Positions 1-12,400 of a DNA stretch of 42,223 nt are shown here, piece by piece. This DNA is from Symsagittifera roscoffensis (lineage: Eukaryota; Xenacoelomorpha; Acoela; Convolutidae). Under the pieces are notes generated by a model. The model ran no database searches. It was not told the origin of the DNA and saw only the letters and a program-made list of their open reading frames with translations. The number at the start of each line of letters is the position of its first letter. Within the stretch, counting starts at the first letter, position 1. Location: positions 42,501 through 84,723 of the forward strand of contig NW_026971209.1 in the NCBI RefSeq assembly GCF_963678635.1, read 5' to 3'. The translations under genes and the position numbers were made by a program.

Positions 1-2307
1 TAACCCTAACCCTAACCCTAACCCTAACCCTAACCCTAACCCTAACCCTAACCCTAACCCTAACCCTAACCCTAACCCTAACCCTAACCCTAACCCTAAC
101 CCTAACCCTAACCCTAACCCTAACCCTAACCCTAACCCTAACCCTAACCCTAACCCTAACCCTAACCCTAACCCTAACCCTAACCCTAACCCTAACCCTA
201 ACCCTAACCCTAACCCTAACCCTAACCCTAACCCTAACCCTAACCCTAACCCTAACCCTAACCCTAACCCTAACCCTAACCCTAACCCTAACCCTAACCC
301 TAACCCTAACCCTAACCCTAACCCTAACCCTAACCCTAACCCTAACCCTAACCCTAACCCTAACCCTAACCCTAACCCTAACCCTAACCCTAACCCTAAC
401 CCTAACCCTAACCCTAACCCTAACCCTAACCCTAACCCTAACCCTAACCCTAACCCTAACCCTAACCCTAACCCTAACCCTAACCCTAACCCTAACCCTA
501 ACCCTAACCCTAACCCTAACCCTAACCCTAACCCTAACCCTAACCCTAACCCTAACCCTAACCCTAACCCTAACCCTAACCCTAACCCTAACCCTAACCC
601 TAACCCTAACCCTAACCCTAACCCTAACCCTAACCCTAACCCTAACCCTAACCCTAACCCTAACCCTAACCCTAACCCTAACCCTAACCCTAACCCTAAC
701 CCTAACCCTAACCCTAACCCTAACCCTAACCCTAACCCTAACCCTAACCCTAACCCTAACCCTAACCCTAACCCTAACCCTAACCCTAACCCTAACCCTA
801 ACCCTAACCCTAACCCTAACCCTAACCCTAACCCTAACCCTAACCCTAACCCTAACCCTAACCCTAACCCTAACCCTAACCCTAACCCTAACCCTAACCC
901 TAACCCTAACCCTAACCCTAACCCTAACCCTAACCCTAACCCTAACCCTAACCCTAACCCTAACCCTAACCCTAACCCTAACCCTAACCCTAACCCTAAC
1001 CCTAACCCTAACCCTAACCCTAACCCTAACCCTAACCCTAACCCTAACCCTAACCCTAACCCTAACCCTAACCCTAACCCTAACCCTAACCCTAACCCTA
1101 ACCCTAACCCTAACCCTAACCCTAACCCTAACCCTAACCCTAACCCTAACCCTAACCCTAACCCTAACCCTAACCCTAACCCTAACCCTAACCCTAACCC
1201 TAACCCTAACCCTAACCCTAACCCTAACCCTAACCCTAACCCTAACCCTAACCCTAACCCTAACCCTAACCCTAACCCTAACCCTAACCCTAACCCTAAC
1301 CCTAACCCTAACCCTAACCCTAACCCTAACCCTAACCCTAACCCTAACCCTAACCCTAACCCTAACCCTAACCCTAACCCTAACCCTAACCCTAACCCTA
1401 ACCCTAACCCTAACCCTAACCCTAACCCTAACCCTAACCCTAACCCTAACCCTAACCCTAACCCTAACCCTAACCCTAACCCTAACCCTAACCCTAACCC
1501 TAACCCTAACCCTAACCCTAACCCTAACCCTAACCCTAACCCTAACCCTAACCCTAACCCTAACCCTAACCCTAACCCTAACCCTAACCCTAACCCTAAC
1601 CCTAACCCTAACCCTAACCCTAACCCTAACCCTAACCCTAACCCTAACCCTAACCCTAACCCTAACCCTAACCCTAACCCTAACCCTAACCCTAACCCTA
1701 ACCCTAACCCTAACCCTAACCCTAACCCTAACCCTAACCCTAACCCTAACCCTAACCCTAACCCTAACCCTAACCCTAACCCTAACCCTAACCCTAACCC
1801 TAACCCTAACCCTAACCCTAACCCTAACCCTAACCCTAACCCTAACCCTAACCCTAACCCTAACCCTAACCCTAACCCTAACCCTAACCCTAACCCTAAC
1901 CCTAACCCTAACCCTAACCCTAACCCTAACCCTAACCCTAACCCTAACCCTAACCCTAACCCTAACCCTAACCCTAACCCTAACCCTAACCCTAACCCTA
2001 ACCCTAACCCTAACCCTAACCCTAACCCTAACCCTAACCCTAACCCTAACCCTAACCCTAACCCTAACCCTAACCCTAACCCTAACCCTAACCCTAACCC
2101 TAACCCTAACCCTAACCCTAACCCTAACCCTAACCCTAACCCTAACCCTAACCCTAACCCTAACCCTAACCCTAACCCTAACCCTAACCCTAACCCTAAC
2201 CCTAACCCTAACCCTAACCCTAACCCTAACCCTAACCCTAACCCTAACCCTAACCCTAACCCTAACCCTAACCCTAACCCTAACCCTAACCCTAACCCTA
2301 ACCCTAA
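1..2307 (+). repeat. Terminal telomere array (CCCTAA)n
   Basis: The sequence is TAA followed by 384 uninterrupted copies of CCCTAA, with no variant unit that I can see. The C-rich strand reads 5' to 3' inward, the orientation expected for a telomerase-made left chromosome end, whose complementary TTAGGG strand would form the outward 3' end. The array stops cleanly after CCCTAA at 2307. The hexamer is the common animal and fungal type, so it does not identify the lineage. The assembled length is a minimum, because the true tip may be longer. Confidence 0.97.
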
Positions 2308-2335
2308 TCCTAGTTTGAGTCACTTTCTGAGAAGG
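2308..2335 (+). repeat. Left inverted terminus of cassette
   Basis: The 28-bp segment reads TCCTAGTTTG followed by AGTCACTTTCTGAGAAGG. Read on the minus strand, the right end (9448-9474) gives TCCTAGTTC followed by the same AGTCACTTTCTGAGAAGG, so the termini differ by one mismatch and one indel. It directly abuts the terminal telomere. Confidence 0.8.
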
Positions 2336-3779
2336 AAAACTCAAATGGTCCCGGAAGCTTTTTTGGCTCAAATATTGATCGCAGAGAGTTGAAAATAGGT
2401 TTATTGGGCTTTATAAGCGAGAGAGCACACCCGTACCTAATTTGGGCGAAAAAAAACGTGAAAAAAAAAGTTAGGGCTAGCGAAAATCACTTTCTGAGCC
2501 CTTTTTCAAACCCTGAAAAATCAACTTTTTTTTGACTTTTTTGACCAAATAAGGTTGTTTTCGCATTCTACTGCCCATTTCCTGTCCAACGAGCTATCAT
2601 TCGTATAATTTGGATCATTATTCCACATTTCAGAGACTTTTAGGGCTAAGTCATTTTTTTTCGATTTTTAGGGCTAAGCCCTAAAATTTGAAAATGATCT
2701 CATTTTATGAAAAATGGTCCGATTTTGGAAAACGAAGTACCGCTGAGCTTCTCTTGGGCTATTCTAACGATCTAGAATAAGAAATAGGGTGCTCGATAAT
2801 TTTTCCAAACCTAACTGAAATATCTCAAGTTAAGTGTAGTAACTCTGATGACCCGACTCGGGTCAGACTGATTAAGGACACAAAAAGTTGAGAAAGAACT
2901 AACTACGTTGAAATGCTCTACTAGACTAAAATTTGACGGGGAACACGATGGCGTAGTTAGTTTTTGTGATTTCGATCATTTTTTGGTCAAAAATTGAGTT
3001 TTCATTTTTTAGCCCTGACCGAGTCACTTTCTGAGAAGGAAAATTTTGAGAAGAAAATCTAAACTTTTCAAAAAGCTAATTAAGCTACTTTTTTACAATT
3101 ATTTGATACCATCATCGTAGAGAACTTCAATAGAGCTTTCTTATGGTATATATATATCGTATTTTCGACCGTTCGTTTCGGAGAAACCAAATTCACAAAC
3201 CTCAAGCTTTTTTTTTTTTTGGTTCAGTTTCTAACCCTAAAGGATCTCAACTTAAAAAAAGTCATCCAAATTTAAAAACATTAAGCATGCGAACTCATAA
3301 TGTACTTATAAAGTATCCGTATATGCTTTCAGCAAAAATTGGGAGCTTGAAAAATGCTAAAAACACCGAAAACTGAAAAAAAAAATTTTTTTTTCTTTTT
3401 TTGTTTGTTTTTTCATTATATATGACTCTAGGCAATCGAAAAAGTGTATTATGATAAATTTTATTCTTATACACAGTCTAGAGACAGGAAACGACGTTTG
3501 TGAAGCTTAAATTTAAGGACTGGCTCTTCTATTGTGGGTGAAACAGCTAAATGTTTTTGTTGTTCCGTCAGAACTTATTTTTTTGACGGTTTCTTTACAC
3601 CTAATTTAAATTATTATGTTTGCTGGCTGAACTTTTTTGTTTTTTTTTGCCTTTATGATATCTCAAAGAGTGTTTAGAAAGTTCTTAGGCACGATTAAGA
3701 AAGGTTTATGAGGAAAAAAATTATAGCTATAATTAAGTATGTAATGAAGGACCATAATTTATAAAAGCTAAAGCTAAAA
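2336..3779. other. AT-rich left part of cassette, no gene seen
   Basis: This stretch is full of T and A runs and has no credible coding region. The open frame at 3143-3376 is low-complexity and has no homologue I recognise. It carries further copies of the cassette motif: ATCACTTTCTGAG at 2486-2498 and GAGTCACTTTCTGAG at 3021-3035. It also has several TTTTTAGGGCTA-type strings that echo the telomere hexamer, and a palindrome at 2849-2865. Confidence 0.7.
2849..2865. repeat. 17-bp palindrome TGACCCGAcTCGGGTCA
   Basis: Two perfect 8-base arms surround one central base. The half-site TGACCCGAGTCA-like sequence recurs next to the cassette motif at 3016-3027 and 9375-9386. A protein-binding site is possible, but nothing here proves it. 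Confidence 0.5.
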
Positions 3780-6700
3780 CTAACTTCGATTTAGATAAAC
3801 AATTTTCCCTGTAAAGTTTTGATATTCTCGTCCTCAATGGAGCTAATTGAAACTATTTTGGTCTCAGATTACCAATAAACTCAAAAAAAGACCTATATAG
3901 AGATCCATAGGAAGAAAACTGATCAAAAAATGGGTTTTTAAGAAGAAATCAAGTAATTTTGTGATTTTTGAGCCATTCCAAAAAAACTTTCCTGTGAAAA
4001 CGACGTTGTAATGGTCTGAATGTACGCTCAATGACTTCTGCCGGCCCTGACAAGTCTGATAAGCACATATATGGTTCTATATTGAAGCTCAAACAAAAAC
4101 AATTTTCATAAATTTAGGTTTCTTAAGGAGAAAGCCATTTACCAAGTTCTGAGCAATTAAACCATCGTGTGATTTCGTGTTTAAAGGGTTCGCTGTCAGC
4201 ACAAAAGTCCTCTGCTTAGAATCAGACAAAAAAAGTGAAAATTTTATGAGAGAAAAAAAATGTTTAACCAAAGTTCATTACACTTGTTTTTTTTTATTTT
4301 TTAAAGTGAATACTAACTTCGATTTAGATAAACAATTTTTTCTTATACAACTTTGATATTTTTGTCTGCAACGAAGCTCATTGACGCTATTGTGATCTCA
4401 GATTACCAATAAACTCAAAAAAAGACCTATATAGAGATCCAGAGGAAGAAAACTGATCAAAAAATGGGTTTTTAAGAAGAAATCAAGTAATTTTGTGACT
4501 TTTGAGCCATTCCAAAAAAACTTTCCTCTGAAAACGACATTGTAATTGTCTGAATGTACGCTCAGCGACTCCTGCCGGCCCTGACAAGTCTGATAAGCAC
4601 ATATATGGTTCTAAATTGAAGCTCAAACAAGAACAATTTTCATAAATTTAGGTTTCTTAAGGAGAAAGCCATTTACCAAGCTCTGAGCAATTAAACCATC
4701 GTGTGATTTCGTGTTTAAAGGGTTCCCTGTTAGCACAAAAGTCTTCTGCTTGGAATCAGACAAAAAAATGAAACTTTTATGAGAGAAAAAAAATGTTTAC
4801 CCAAAGTTCATTACACTTGTTTTTTTTTTTTTTTTAAAGTGAATACTAACTTCGATTTAGATAAACAATTTTCCCTTTACAACTTTGATATTTTTGTCTG
4901 CAACAAAGCTCATTGACGCTATTGTGATCTCAGAATACCAATAAACTCAAAAAAAGACCTATATAGAGATCCATAGGAAGAAAACTGATCAAAAAATGGG
5001 TTTTTAAGAAGAAATCAAGTAATTTTGTGATTTTTGAGCCATTCCAAAAAAACTTTCCTCTGAAAACGACGTTGTAATGGTCTGAATGTACGCTCAATGA
5101 CTTCTGCCGGCCCTGACAAGTCTGATAAGCACATATATGGTTCTATATTGAAGCTCAAACAAAAACAATTTTCATAAATTTAGGTTTCTTAAGGAGAAAG
5201 CCATTTACCAAGTTCTGAGCAATTAAACCATCGTGTGATTTCGTGTTTAAAGGGTTCGCTGTTGGCACAAAATTAATTTACTTAGAATCAGACAGTAAAA
5301 TGGAAGTTTTATGAGAGAAAAAAATCGTTTAATTTAAGTTCATTACACTTGTTTTTTTTTTAATTTTTAAAGTGAATACTAACTTCGATTTAGATAAACA
5401 ATTTTCCCTATACAACTTTGATATTTTTGTCTGCAACAAAGCTCATTGACGCTATTGTGATCTCAGATTACCAATAAACTCAAAAAAGACCTATATAGAG
5501 ATCCAGAGGAAGAAAACTGAACAAAAAATGGGTTTTTAAGAAGAAATCAAGTAATTTTGTAATTTTTGGGCCATTCCAAAAAAACTTTCTTCTGAAAACG
5601 ACGTTGTAATTGTCTGAATGTACGCTCAATGACTTCTCCCGGCCCTGACAAGTCTGATAAGCACATATATAGTTCTATATTGAAGCTCAAAAAAAAACAA
5701 TTTTCATAAAGTTAGGTTTCTTAAGGAGAAAGCCAGTTACCAAGTTCGGAGCAATTAAACCATTGTGTAATTTCGTGTTTAAAGTGTTCCCTGTCGGCAA
5801 AAAAAGTACTCTCCTTAGAATCAAGCAGTAAAAGGAAAGTTTTATGAGAGAAAAAAAATGTTTAACCAAAGTTCATTACACTTGTTTTTTTTTTCTTTTT
5901 AAAGTGAATACTAACTTCGATTTAGATAAACAATTTTTCCTATACAACTTTGATATTTTTGTCTGCAACGAAGCTCATTGACGCTGTTGTGATCTCAGAT
6001 TACCAATAAACTCAAAAAAAAGACCTATATAGAGATCCAGAGGAAGAAAACTGATCAAAAAATGGGTTTTTAAGAAGAAATCAAGTAATTTTGTAATTTT
6101 TGAGCCATTCCAAAAAAACTTTCCTCTGAAAACGACGTTGTAATTGTCTGAATGTACGCTCAATGACTTCTCCCGGCCCTGACAAGTCTGATAAGCACAT
6201 ATATAGTTCTATATTGAGGCTCAAAAAAAAACAATTTTCATAAAGTTAGGTTTCTTAAGGAGAAAGCCAGTTACCAAGTTCGGAGCAATTAAACCATTGT
6301 GTAATTTCGTGTTTAAAGTGTTCCCTGTCGACAAAAAAGCACTCTCCTTAGAATCAAGCAGTAAAATGAAAGTTTTATGAGAGAAAAAAATGTTTAACCA
6401 AAGTTCATTACACTTGTTTTTTTTTCTTTTTAAAGTGAATACTAACTTCGATTTAGATAAACAATTTTCCCTATACAACTTTGATATTTTTGTCTGCAAC
6501 GAAGCTCATTGACGCTATTGTGATCTCAGATTACCAATAAACTCAAAAAAAGACCTATATAGAGATCCAGAGGAAGAAAACTGATCAAAAAATGGGTTTT
6601 TAAGAAGAAATCAAGTAATTTTGTAATTTTTGAGCCATTCCAAAAAAACTTTCCTCTGAAAACGACGTTGTAATTGTCTGAATGTACGCTCAATGACTTC

Positions 6701-7440
6701 TCTCGGCCCTGACAAGTCTGATAAGCACATATATAGTTCTATATTGAAGCTCAAAAAAAAACAATTTTCATAAAGTTAGGTTTCTTTAGGAGAAAGCCAG
6801 TTACCAAGTTCGGAGCAATTAAACCATTGTGTAATTTCGTGTTTAAAGTGTTCCCTGTCGGCACAATAGTACTCTCCTTAGAATCAAGCAGTAAAATGAA
6901 AGTTTTATGAGAGAAAAAAAAATGTTTAACCAAAGTTCATTACACTTGTTTTTTTTTTTTTTTTTAAGTGAAAACTAACTTTGATTTAGATAAACAATTT
7001 TCCCTATACAACTTTGATATTTTTGTCTGCAACGAAGCTCATTGACGCTATTGTGGTCTCAGATTACCAATAAACTCGAAAAAAGACCTATATAGAGATC
7101 CAGAGGAGGAAAACTGATCAAAAATGGGTTTTTAAGAAGAAATCAAGTAATTTTGTGATTTTTGAGCCATTCCAAAAAAAACTTTCCTCTGAAAACGACG
7201 TTGTAATTGTCTGAATGTACGCTCAATGACTCCTTCCGGCCCTGACAAGTCTGATAAGCACATATATGGTTCTATACTGAAACTCAAACAAAAACAATTT
7301 TCATAAATTTAGGTTTCTTAAGGAGAAAGCCATTTACCAAGTTCTGAGCAATTAAATCCTTGCGTAATTTCGTGTTTAAAGTGTTCCCTGTCGGCACAAA
7401 AGTAATTTTCTTAGTATCAGACAGTAAAAAGAATGTTTGT
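3780..7440. repeat. 533-bp tandem satellite, about 6.9 copies
   Basis: The marker CTAACTTCGATTTAGATAAA recurs at about 3780, 4313, 4846, 5379, 5911, 6442 and 6975, giving periods of 531-533 bp. Copies are very similar and differ mostly by point changes and homopolymer length. The last copy breaks off at about 7440, where the sequence switches to the 177-bp family. Short minus-strand open frames of about 60 codons recur in several units (for example 4089-4271, 5687-5869, 6751-6933), but they are frame-disrupted in other units and are probably not genes. Confidence 0.93.
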
Positions 7441-9240
7441 TCTGGGGCAAATTGTAGTGTTTCAAGGCTAATTTAGCCCAATTTGGAGATTTTGGGGTTA
7501 GAAGTCATTTTTTGAGATTTTTAGGGCTAGAGGCAATTTTGTCAGTTTTTAGTCGTTTTGGAGAATTCTAGGCCATTTTCAAGTGTTTTCTAGGTATATT
7601 CTGCGTTTTAGGTTTAATCTCATTGTTTTCCGTATATTTTGGTCACTTTTGGGGATTTTTGGGGTTAGAAGTCATTTTTTGAGATTTTTAGGGCTAGAGC
7701 CAATTTTGTCAGTCTTTAGTCTTTTTGAAGGATTCTAGGTCAATTCCAAGTGTTTTCTGGGTTTTCTGGGTATGTTCTGCGTTTTAAGGTCAATCTCATT
7801 GTTTTCCGTAAATTTCAGTCACTTTTGGGGATTTTTGGGTTTAGAAGTCATTTTTTGAGGTTTTAAGGGCTAGAAAAAAACTTGGCAATTTTAAAAGTTT
7901 TTTTACATGATTTTGGGCCAAATTTATACGTTTTCTAGGTTTTCCCGTGATTTGGGATGTTTTGGGGCAAATCATAGTGTTTCACGGCTAATTTTGCCCA
8001 ATTTGAGGATTTTTGGGGTTAGAAGTCATTTTTTGAGATTTTTAGGGCTAGAGCCAATTTTGTCAGTTTTTAGTCACTTTTGGAGGATTCTAGGTCATTT
8101 TCAAGTGTTTTCTGGAATTTCTGGGTATATTCTGCGTTTTAGGGTTAATCTCATTGTTTTCCGTATATTTTGGTCACTTTTGGGGATTTTTGGGTTTAGA
8201 AGTCATTTTTTGAGGTTTTTAGGGCTAGAAATAAACTTGGTATTTTTAAGTATTTTTTACATGATTTTGGGCCAAACTTACGCGTTTTCTAGGTTTTCCG
8301 GTGATTTGGGATGTTTTGGGGCAAATCATAGTGTTTCACGGCTAATTTAGCCCAATTTGGAGATTTTTGAGGCTAGAAGTCATTTTTTGAGATTTTTAGG
8401 GCTAGAGCCCATTTTGTCAGTTTTTAGTCACTTTTGGAGGATTCTAGGTCATTTTCAATTGTTTTCTGGAATTTCTGGGTATATTCTGCGTTTTAGGGTT
8501 AATTTCATTGTTTTCCGCATATTTTGGTCACTTTTGGGGATTTTTGTATTTAGAAGTCATTTTTTGAGGTTTTTAGGGCTAGAAACAAACTTGGCATTTT
8601 TAAGTGTTTTTTACGTGATTTTTGGCCAAATTCTTGCGTTTTCTAGGTTTTCCGGTGATTTGGGATGTTTTGGGGCAAATCATAGTGTTTCACGGCTAAT
8701 TTAGCCCAATTTGGGGATTTTTGGGGCTAGAAGTCATTTTTTGAGATTTTTAGGGCTAGAGCCCATTTTGTCAGTTTTTAGTCACTTTTGGAGGATTCTA
8801 GGTCATTTTCAAGTGTTTTCTGGAATTTCTGGGTATATTCTGTGTTTTAGGGTTAATTTCATTGTTTTCCGCATATTTTGGTCACTTTTGGGGATTTTTG
8901 GGGTTAGAAGTCATTTTTTGAGATTTTTAGGGCTAGAGCCGATTTTGTCAGTTTTTAGTCACTTTTGGAGGATTCTAGGTCATTTTCAAGTGTTTTCTGG
9001 GTTTTCTGGGGTAATTCTGCGTTTTAGGGTCAATCTCCATGTTTTTCGTGTATTTCGGTCACTTTTGGGGATTTTTGGGTTTAGAAGTCATTTTTTGAGA
9101 TTTTTAGGGCTAGAAACAAACATGGCAGTTTCAAGTGTTTTTTACATGATTTTGGGCCAGTTTCTTGCGTTTTGTAGGTTTTCCGGTGTTTTGAGATGTT
9201 TTTGGGGCTAACCCTAAGTTTTCACGGCTATTTTGGCCCA
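7441..9240. repeat. 177-bp satellite with 355-bp dimer structure
   Basis: The block TTAGAAGTCATTTTTTGAG recurs about every 176-178 bp (near 7497, 7664, 7839, 8018, 8194, 8372, 8549, 8726, 8902, 9080). Alternate monomers resemble each other more closely: the marker GGGATGTTTTGGGGCAAAT falls at 7953, 8308 and 8662, a 354-355 bp dimer. Most monomers contain TTTTTAGGGCTAGA, which includes the telomere hexamer TTAGGG. The long plus-strand open frames here (7907-9211) simply follow the repeat and translate into phenylalanine- and leucine-rich repeats, so I do not call them genes. Confidence 0.92.
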
Positions 9241-9280
9241 ATTTGGGGATTTTAAACTGTTTTTGGGAAAATTTAGACCC

Positions 9281-9465
9281 GAGTCACTTTTTGAGCTTTT
9301 AGTTAGCCCTAACCCCAAACCCAAATTTTCAAAGTCACTTTCTGAGCCTGTTGAGTCACTTTCTGAGAAGGGTCTGACCCGAGTCACTTTCTGAGGTCAC
9401 TTTCTGAGAAGGGTTTTGTCCCTGGTTCGAGTCACTTTCTGAGCGACCCTTCTCAGAAAGTGACT
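9281..9465. repeat. Cluster of AGTCACTTTCTGAG motifs with terminal hairpin
   Basis: Direct motif copies lie at 9281-9295 (one base different), 9332-9346, 9353-9367, 9381-9395, 9396-9408 (shortened) and 9429-9443. One inverted copy is at 9452-9465. The last two form a perfect hairpin with 14-bp arms and an 8-base loop (9444-9451). The same motif occurs at 2317, 2486 and 3021 at the other end of the cassette. Confidence 0.88.
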
Positions 9466-9474
9466 GAACTAGGA
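9448..9474 (-). repeat. Right inverted terminus of cassette
   Basis: This is the reverse complement of the left terminus except for one substitution and one missing base. It abuts the interstitial telomere array, which begins CCCTAA at 9475. Part of it is also the inverted arm of a perfect hairpin with the forward motif at 9430-9443. Confidence 0.8.
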
Positions 9475-12400
9475 CCCTAACCCTAACCCTAACCCTAACC
9501 CTAACCCTAACCCTAACCCTAACCCTAACCCTAACCCTAACCCTAACCCTAACCCTAACCCTAACCCTAACCCTAACCCTAACCCTAACCCTAACCCTAA
9601 CCCTAACCCTAACCCTAACCCTAACCCTAACCCTAACCCTAACCCTAACCCTAACCCTAACCCTAACCCTAACCCTAACCCTAACCCTAACCCTAACCCT
9701 AACCCTAACCCTAACCCTAACCCTAACCCTAACCCTAACCCTAACCCTAACCCTAACCCTAACCCTAACCCTAACCCTAACCCTAACCCTAACCCTAACC
9801 CTAACCCTAACCCTAACCCTAACCCTAACCCTAACCCTAACCCTAACCCTAACCCTAACCCTAACCCTAACCCTAACCCTAACCCTAACCCTAACCCTAA
9901 CCCTAACCCTAACCCTAACCCTAACCCTAACCCTAACCCTAACCCTAACCCTAACCCTAACCCTAACCCTAACCCTAACCCTAACCCTAACCCTAACCCT
10001 AACCCTAACCCTAACCCTAACCCTAACCCTAACCCTAACCCTAACCCTAACCCTAACCCTAACCCTAACCCTAACCCTAACCCTAACCCTAACCCTAACC
10101 CTAACCCTAACCCTAACCCTAACCCTAACCCTAACCCTAACCCTAACCCTAACCCTAACCCTAACCCTAACCCTAACCCTAACCCTAACCCTAACCCTAA
10201 CCCTAACCCTAACCCTAACCCTAACCCTAACCCTAACCCTAACCCTAACCCTAACCCTAACCCTAACCCTAACCCTAACCCTAACCCTAACCCTAACCCT
10301 AACCCTAACCCTAACCCTAACCCTAACCCTAACCCTAACCCTAACCCTAACCCTAACCCTAACCCTAACCCTAACCCTAACCCTAACCCTAACCCTAACC
10401 CTAACCCTAACCCTAACCCTAACCCTAACCCTAACCCTAACCCTAACCCTAACCCTAACCCTAACCCTAACCCTAACCCTAACCCTAACCCTAACCCTAA
10501 CCCTAACCCTAACCCTAACCCTAACCCTAACCCTAACCCTAACCCTAACCCTAACCCTAACCCTAACCCTAACCCTAACCCTAACCCTAACCCTAACCCT
10601 AACCCTAACCCTAACCCTAACCCTAACCCTAACCCTAACCCTAACCCTAACCCTAACCCTAACCCTAACCCTAACCCTAACCCTAACCCTAACCCTAACC
10701 CTAACCCTAACCCTAACCCTAACCCTAACCCTAACCCTAACCCTAACCCTAACCCTAACCCTAACCCTAACCCTAACCCTAACCCTAACCCTAACCCTAA
10801 CCCTAACCCTAACCCTAACCCTAACCCTAACCCTAACCCTAACCCTAACCCTAACCCTAACCCTAACCCTAACCCTAACCCTAACCCTAACCCTAACCCT
10901 AACCCTAACCCTAACCCTAACCCTAACCCTAACCCTAACCCTAACCCTAACCCTAACCCTAACCCTAACCCTAACCCTAACCCTAACCCTAACCCTAACC
11001 CTAACCCTAACCCTAACCCTAACCCTAACCCTAACCCTAACCCTAACCCTAACCCTAACCCTAACCCTAACCCTAACCCTAACCCTAACCCTAACCCTAA
11101 CCCTAACCCTAACCCTAACCCTAACCCTAACCCTAACCCTAACCCTAACCCTAACCCTAACCCTAACCCTAACCCTAACCCTAACCCTAACCCTAACCCT
11201 AACCCTAACCCTAACCCTAACCCTAACCCTAACCCTAACCCTAACCCTAACCCTAACCCTAACCCTAACCCTAACCCTAACCCTAACCCTAACCCTAACC
11301 CTAACCCTAACCCTAACCCTAACCCTAACCCTAACCCTAACCCTAACCCTAACCCTAACCCTAACCCTAACCCTAACCCTAACCCTAACCCTAACCCTAA
11401 CCCTAACCCTAACCCTAACCCTAACCCTAACCCTAACCCTAACCCTAACCCTAACCCTAACCCTAACCCTAACCCTAACCCTAACCCTAACCCTAACCCT
11501 AACCCTAACCCTAACCCTAACCCTAACCCTAACCCTAACCCTAACCCTAACCCTAACCCTAACCCTAACCCTAACCCTAACCCTAACCCTAACCCTAACC
11601 CTAACCCTAACCCTAACCCTAACCCTAACCCTAACCCTAACCCTAACCCTAACCCTAACCCTAACCCTAACCCTAACCCTAACCCTAACCCTAACCCTAA
11701 CCCTAACCCTAACCCTAACCCTAACCCTAACCCTAACCCTAACCCTAACCCTAACCCTAACCCTAACCCTAACCCTAACCCTAACCCTAACCCTAACCCT
11801 AACCCTAACCCTAACCCTAACCCTAACCCTAACCCTAACCCTAACCCTAACCCTAACCCTAACCCTAACCCTAACCCTAACCCTAACCCTAACCCTAACC
11901 CTAACCCTAACCCTAACCCTAACCCTAACCCTAACCCTAACCCTAACCCTAACCCTAACCCTAACCCTAACCCTAACCCTAACCCTAACCCTAACCCTAA
12001 CCCTAACCCTAACCCTAACCCTAACCCTAACCCTAACCCTAACCCTAACCCTAACCCTAACCCTAACCCTAACCCTAACCCTAACCCTAACCCTAACCCT
12101 AACCCTAACCCTAACCCTAACCCTAACCCTAACCCTAACCCTAACCCTAACCCTAACCTAACCCTAACCCTAACCCTAACCCTAACCCTAACCCTAACCC
12201 TAACCCTAACCCTAACCCTAACCCTAACCCTAACCCTAACCCTAACCCTAACCCTAACCCTAACCCTAACCCTAACCCTAACCCTAACCCTAACCCTAAC
12301 CCTAACCCTAACCCTAACCCTAACCCTAACCCTAACCCTAACCCTAACCCTAACCCTAACCCTAACCCTAACCCTAACCCTAACCCTAACCCTAACCCTA

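Larger units (their letters stand above)
2308..9474. mobile_element. Telomere-flanked subtelomeric cassette with inverted termini
   Basis: A 7,167-bp block lies between two CCCTAA arrays. Its ends are inverted repeats of 28 and 27 bp. The left flank ends ...CCCTAA and the right flank begins CCCTAA, so the hexamer register is unbroken across the block. It contains no convincing gene: a 1.4 kb AT-rich left part, a 533-bp satellite, a 177-bp satellite, and a right-end cluster of AGTCACTTTCTGAG motifs. It could be a non-autonomous element inserted in telomere repeats, or a telomere-bounded subtelomeric unit spread by recombination as yeast Y' elements are. Boundaries are seen directly; mobility is inference. 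Confidence 0.45.

Noticed and set aside
4089-6933. Repeated 60-codon minus-strand frames in the 533-bp satellite
   Set aside because: The frame is broken in several units and differences fall without regard to codon position.
7907-9211. Three plus-strand open frames rich in Phe and Leu with repeated peptides
   Set aside because: They follow the 177-bp satellite exactly; the repetition is at DNA level and there is no start context or domain.
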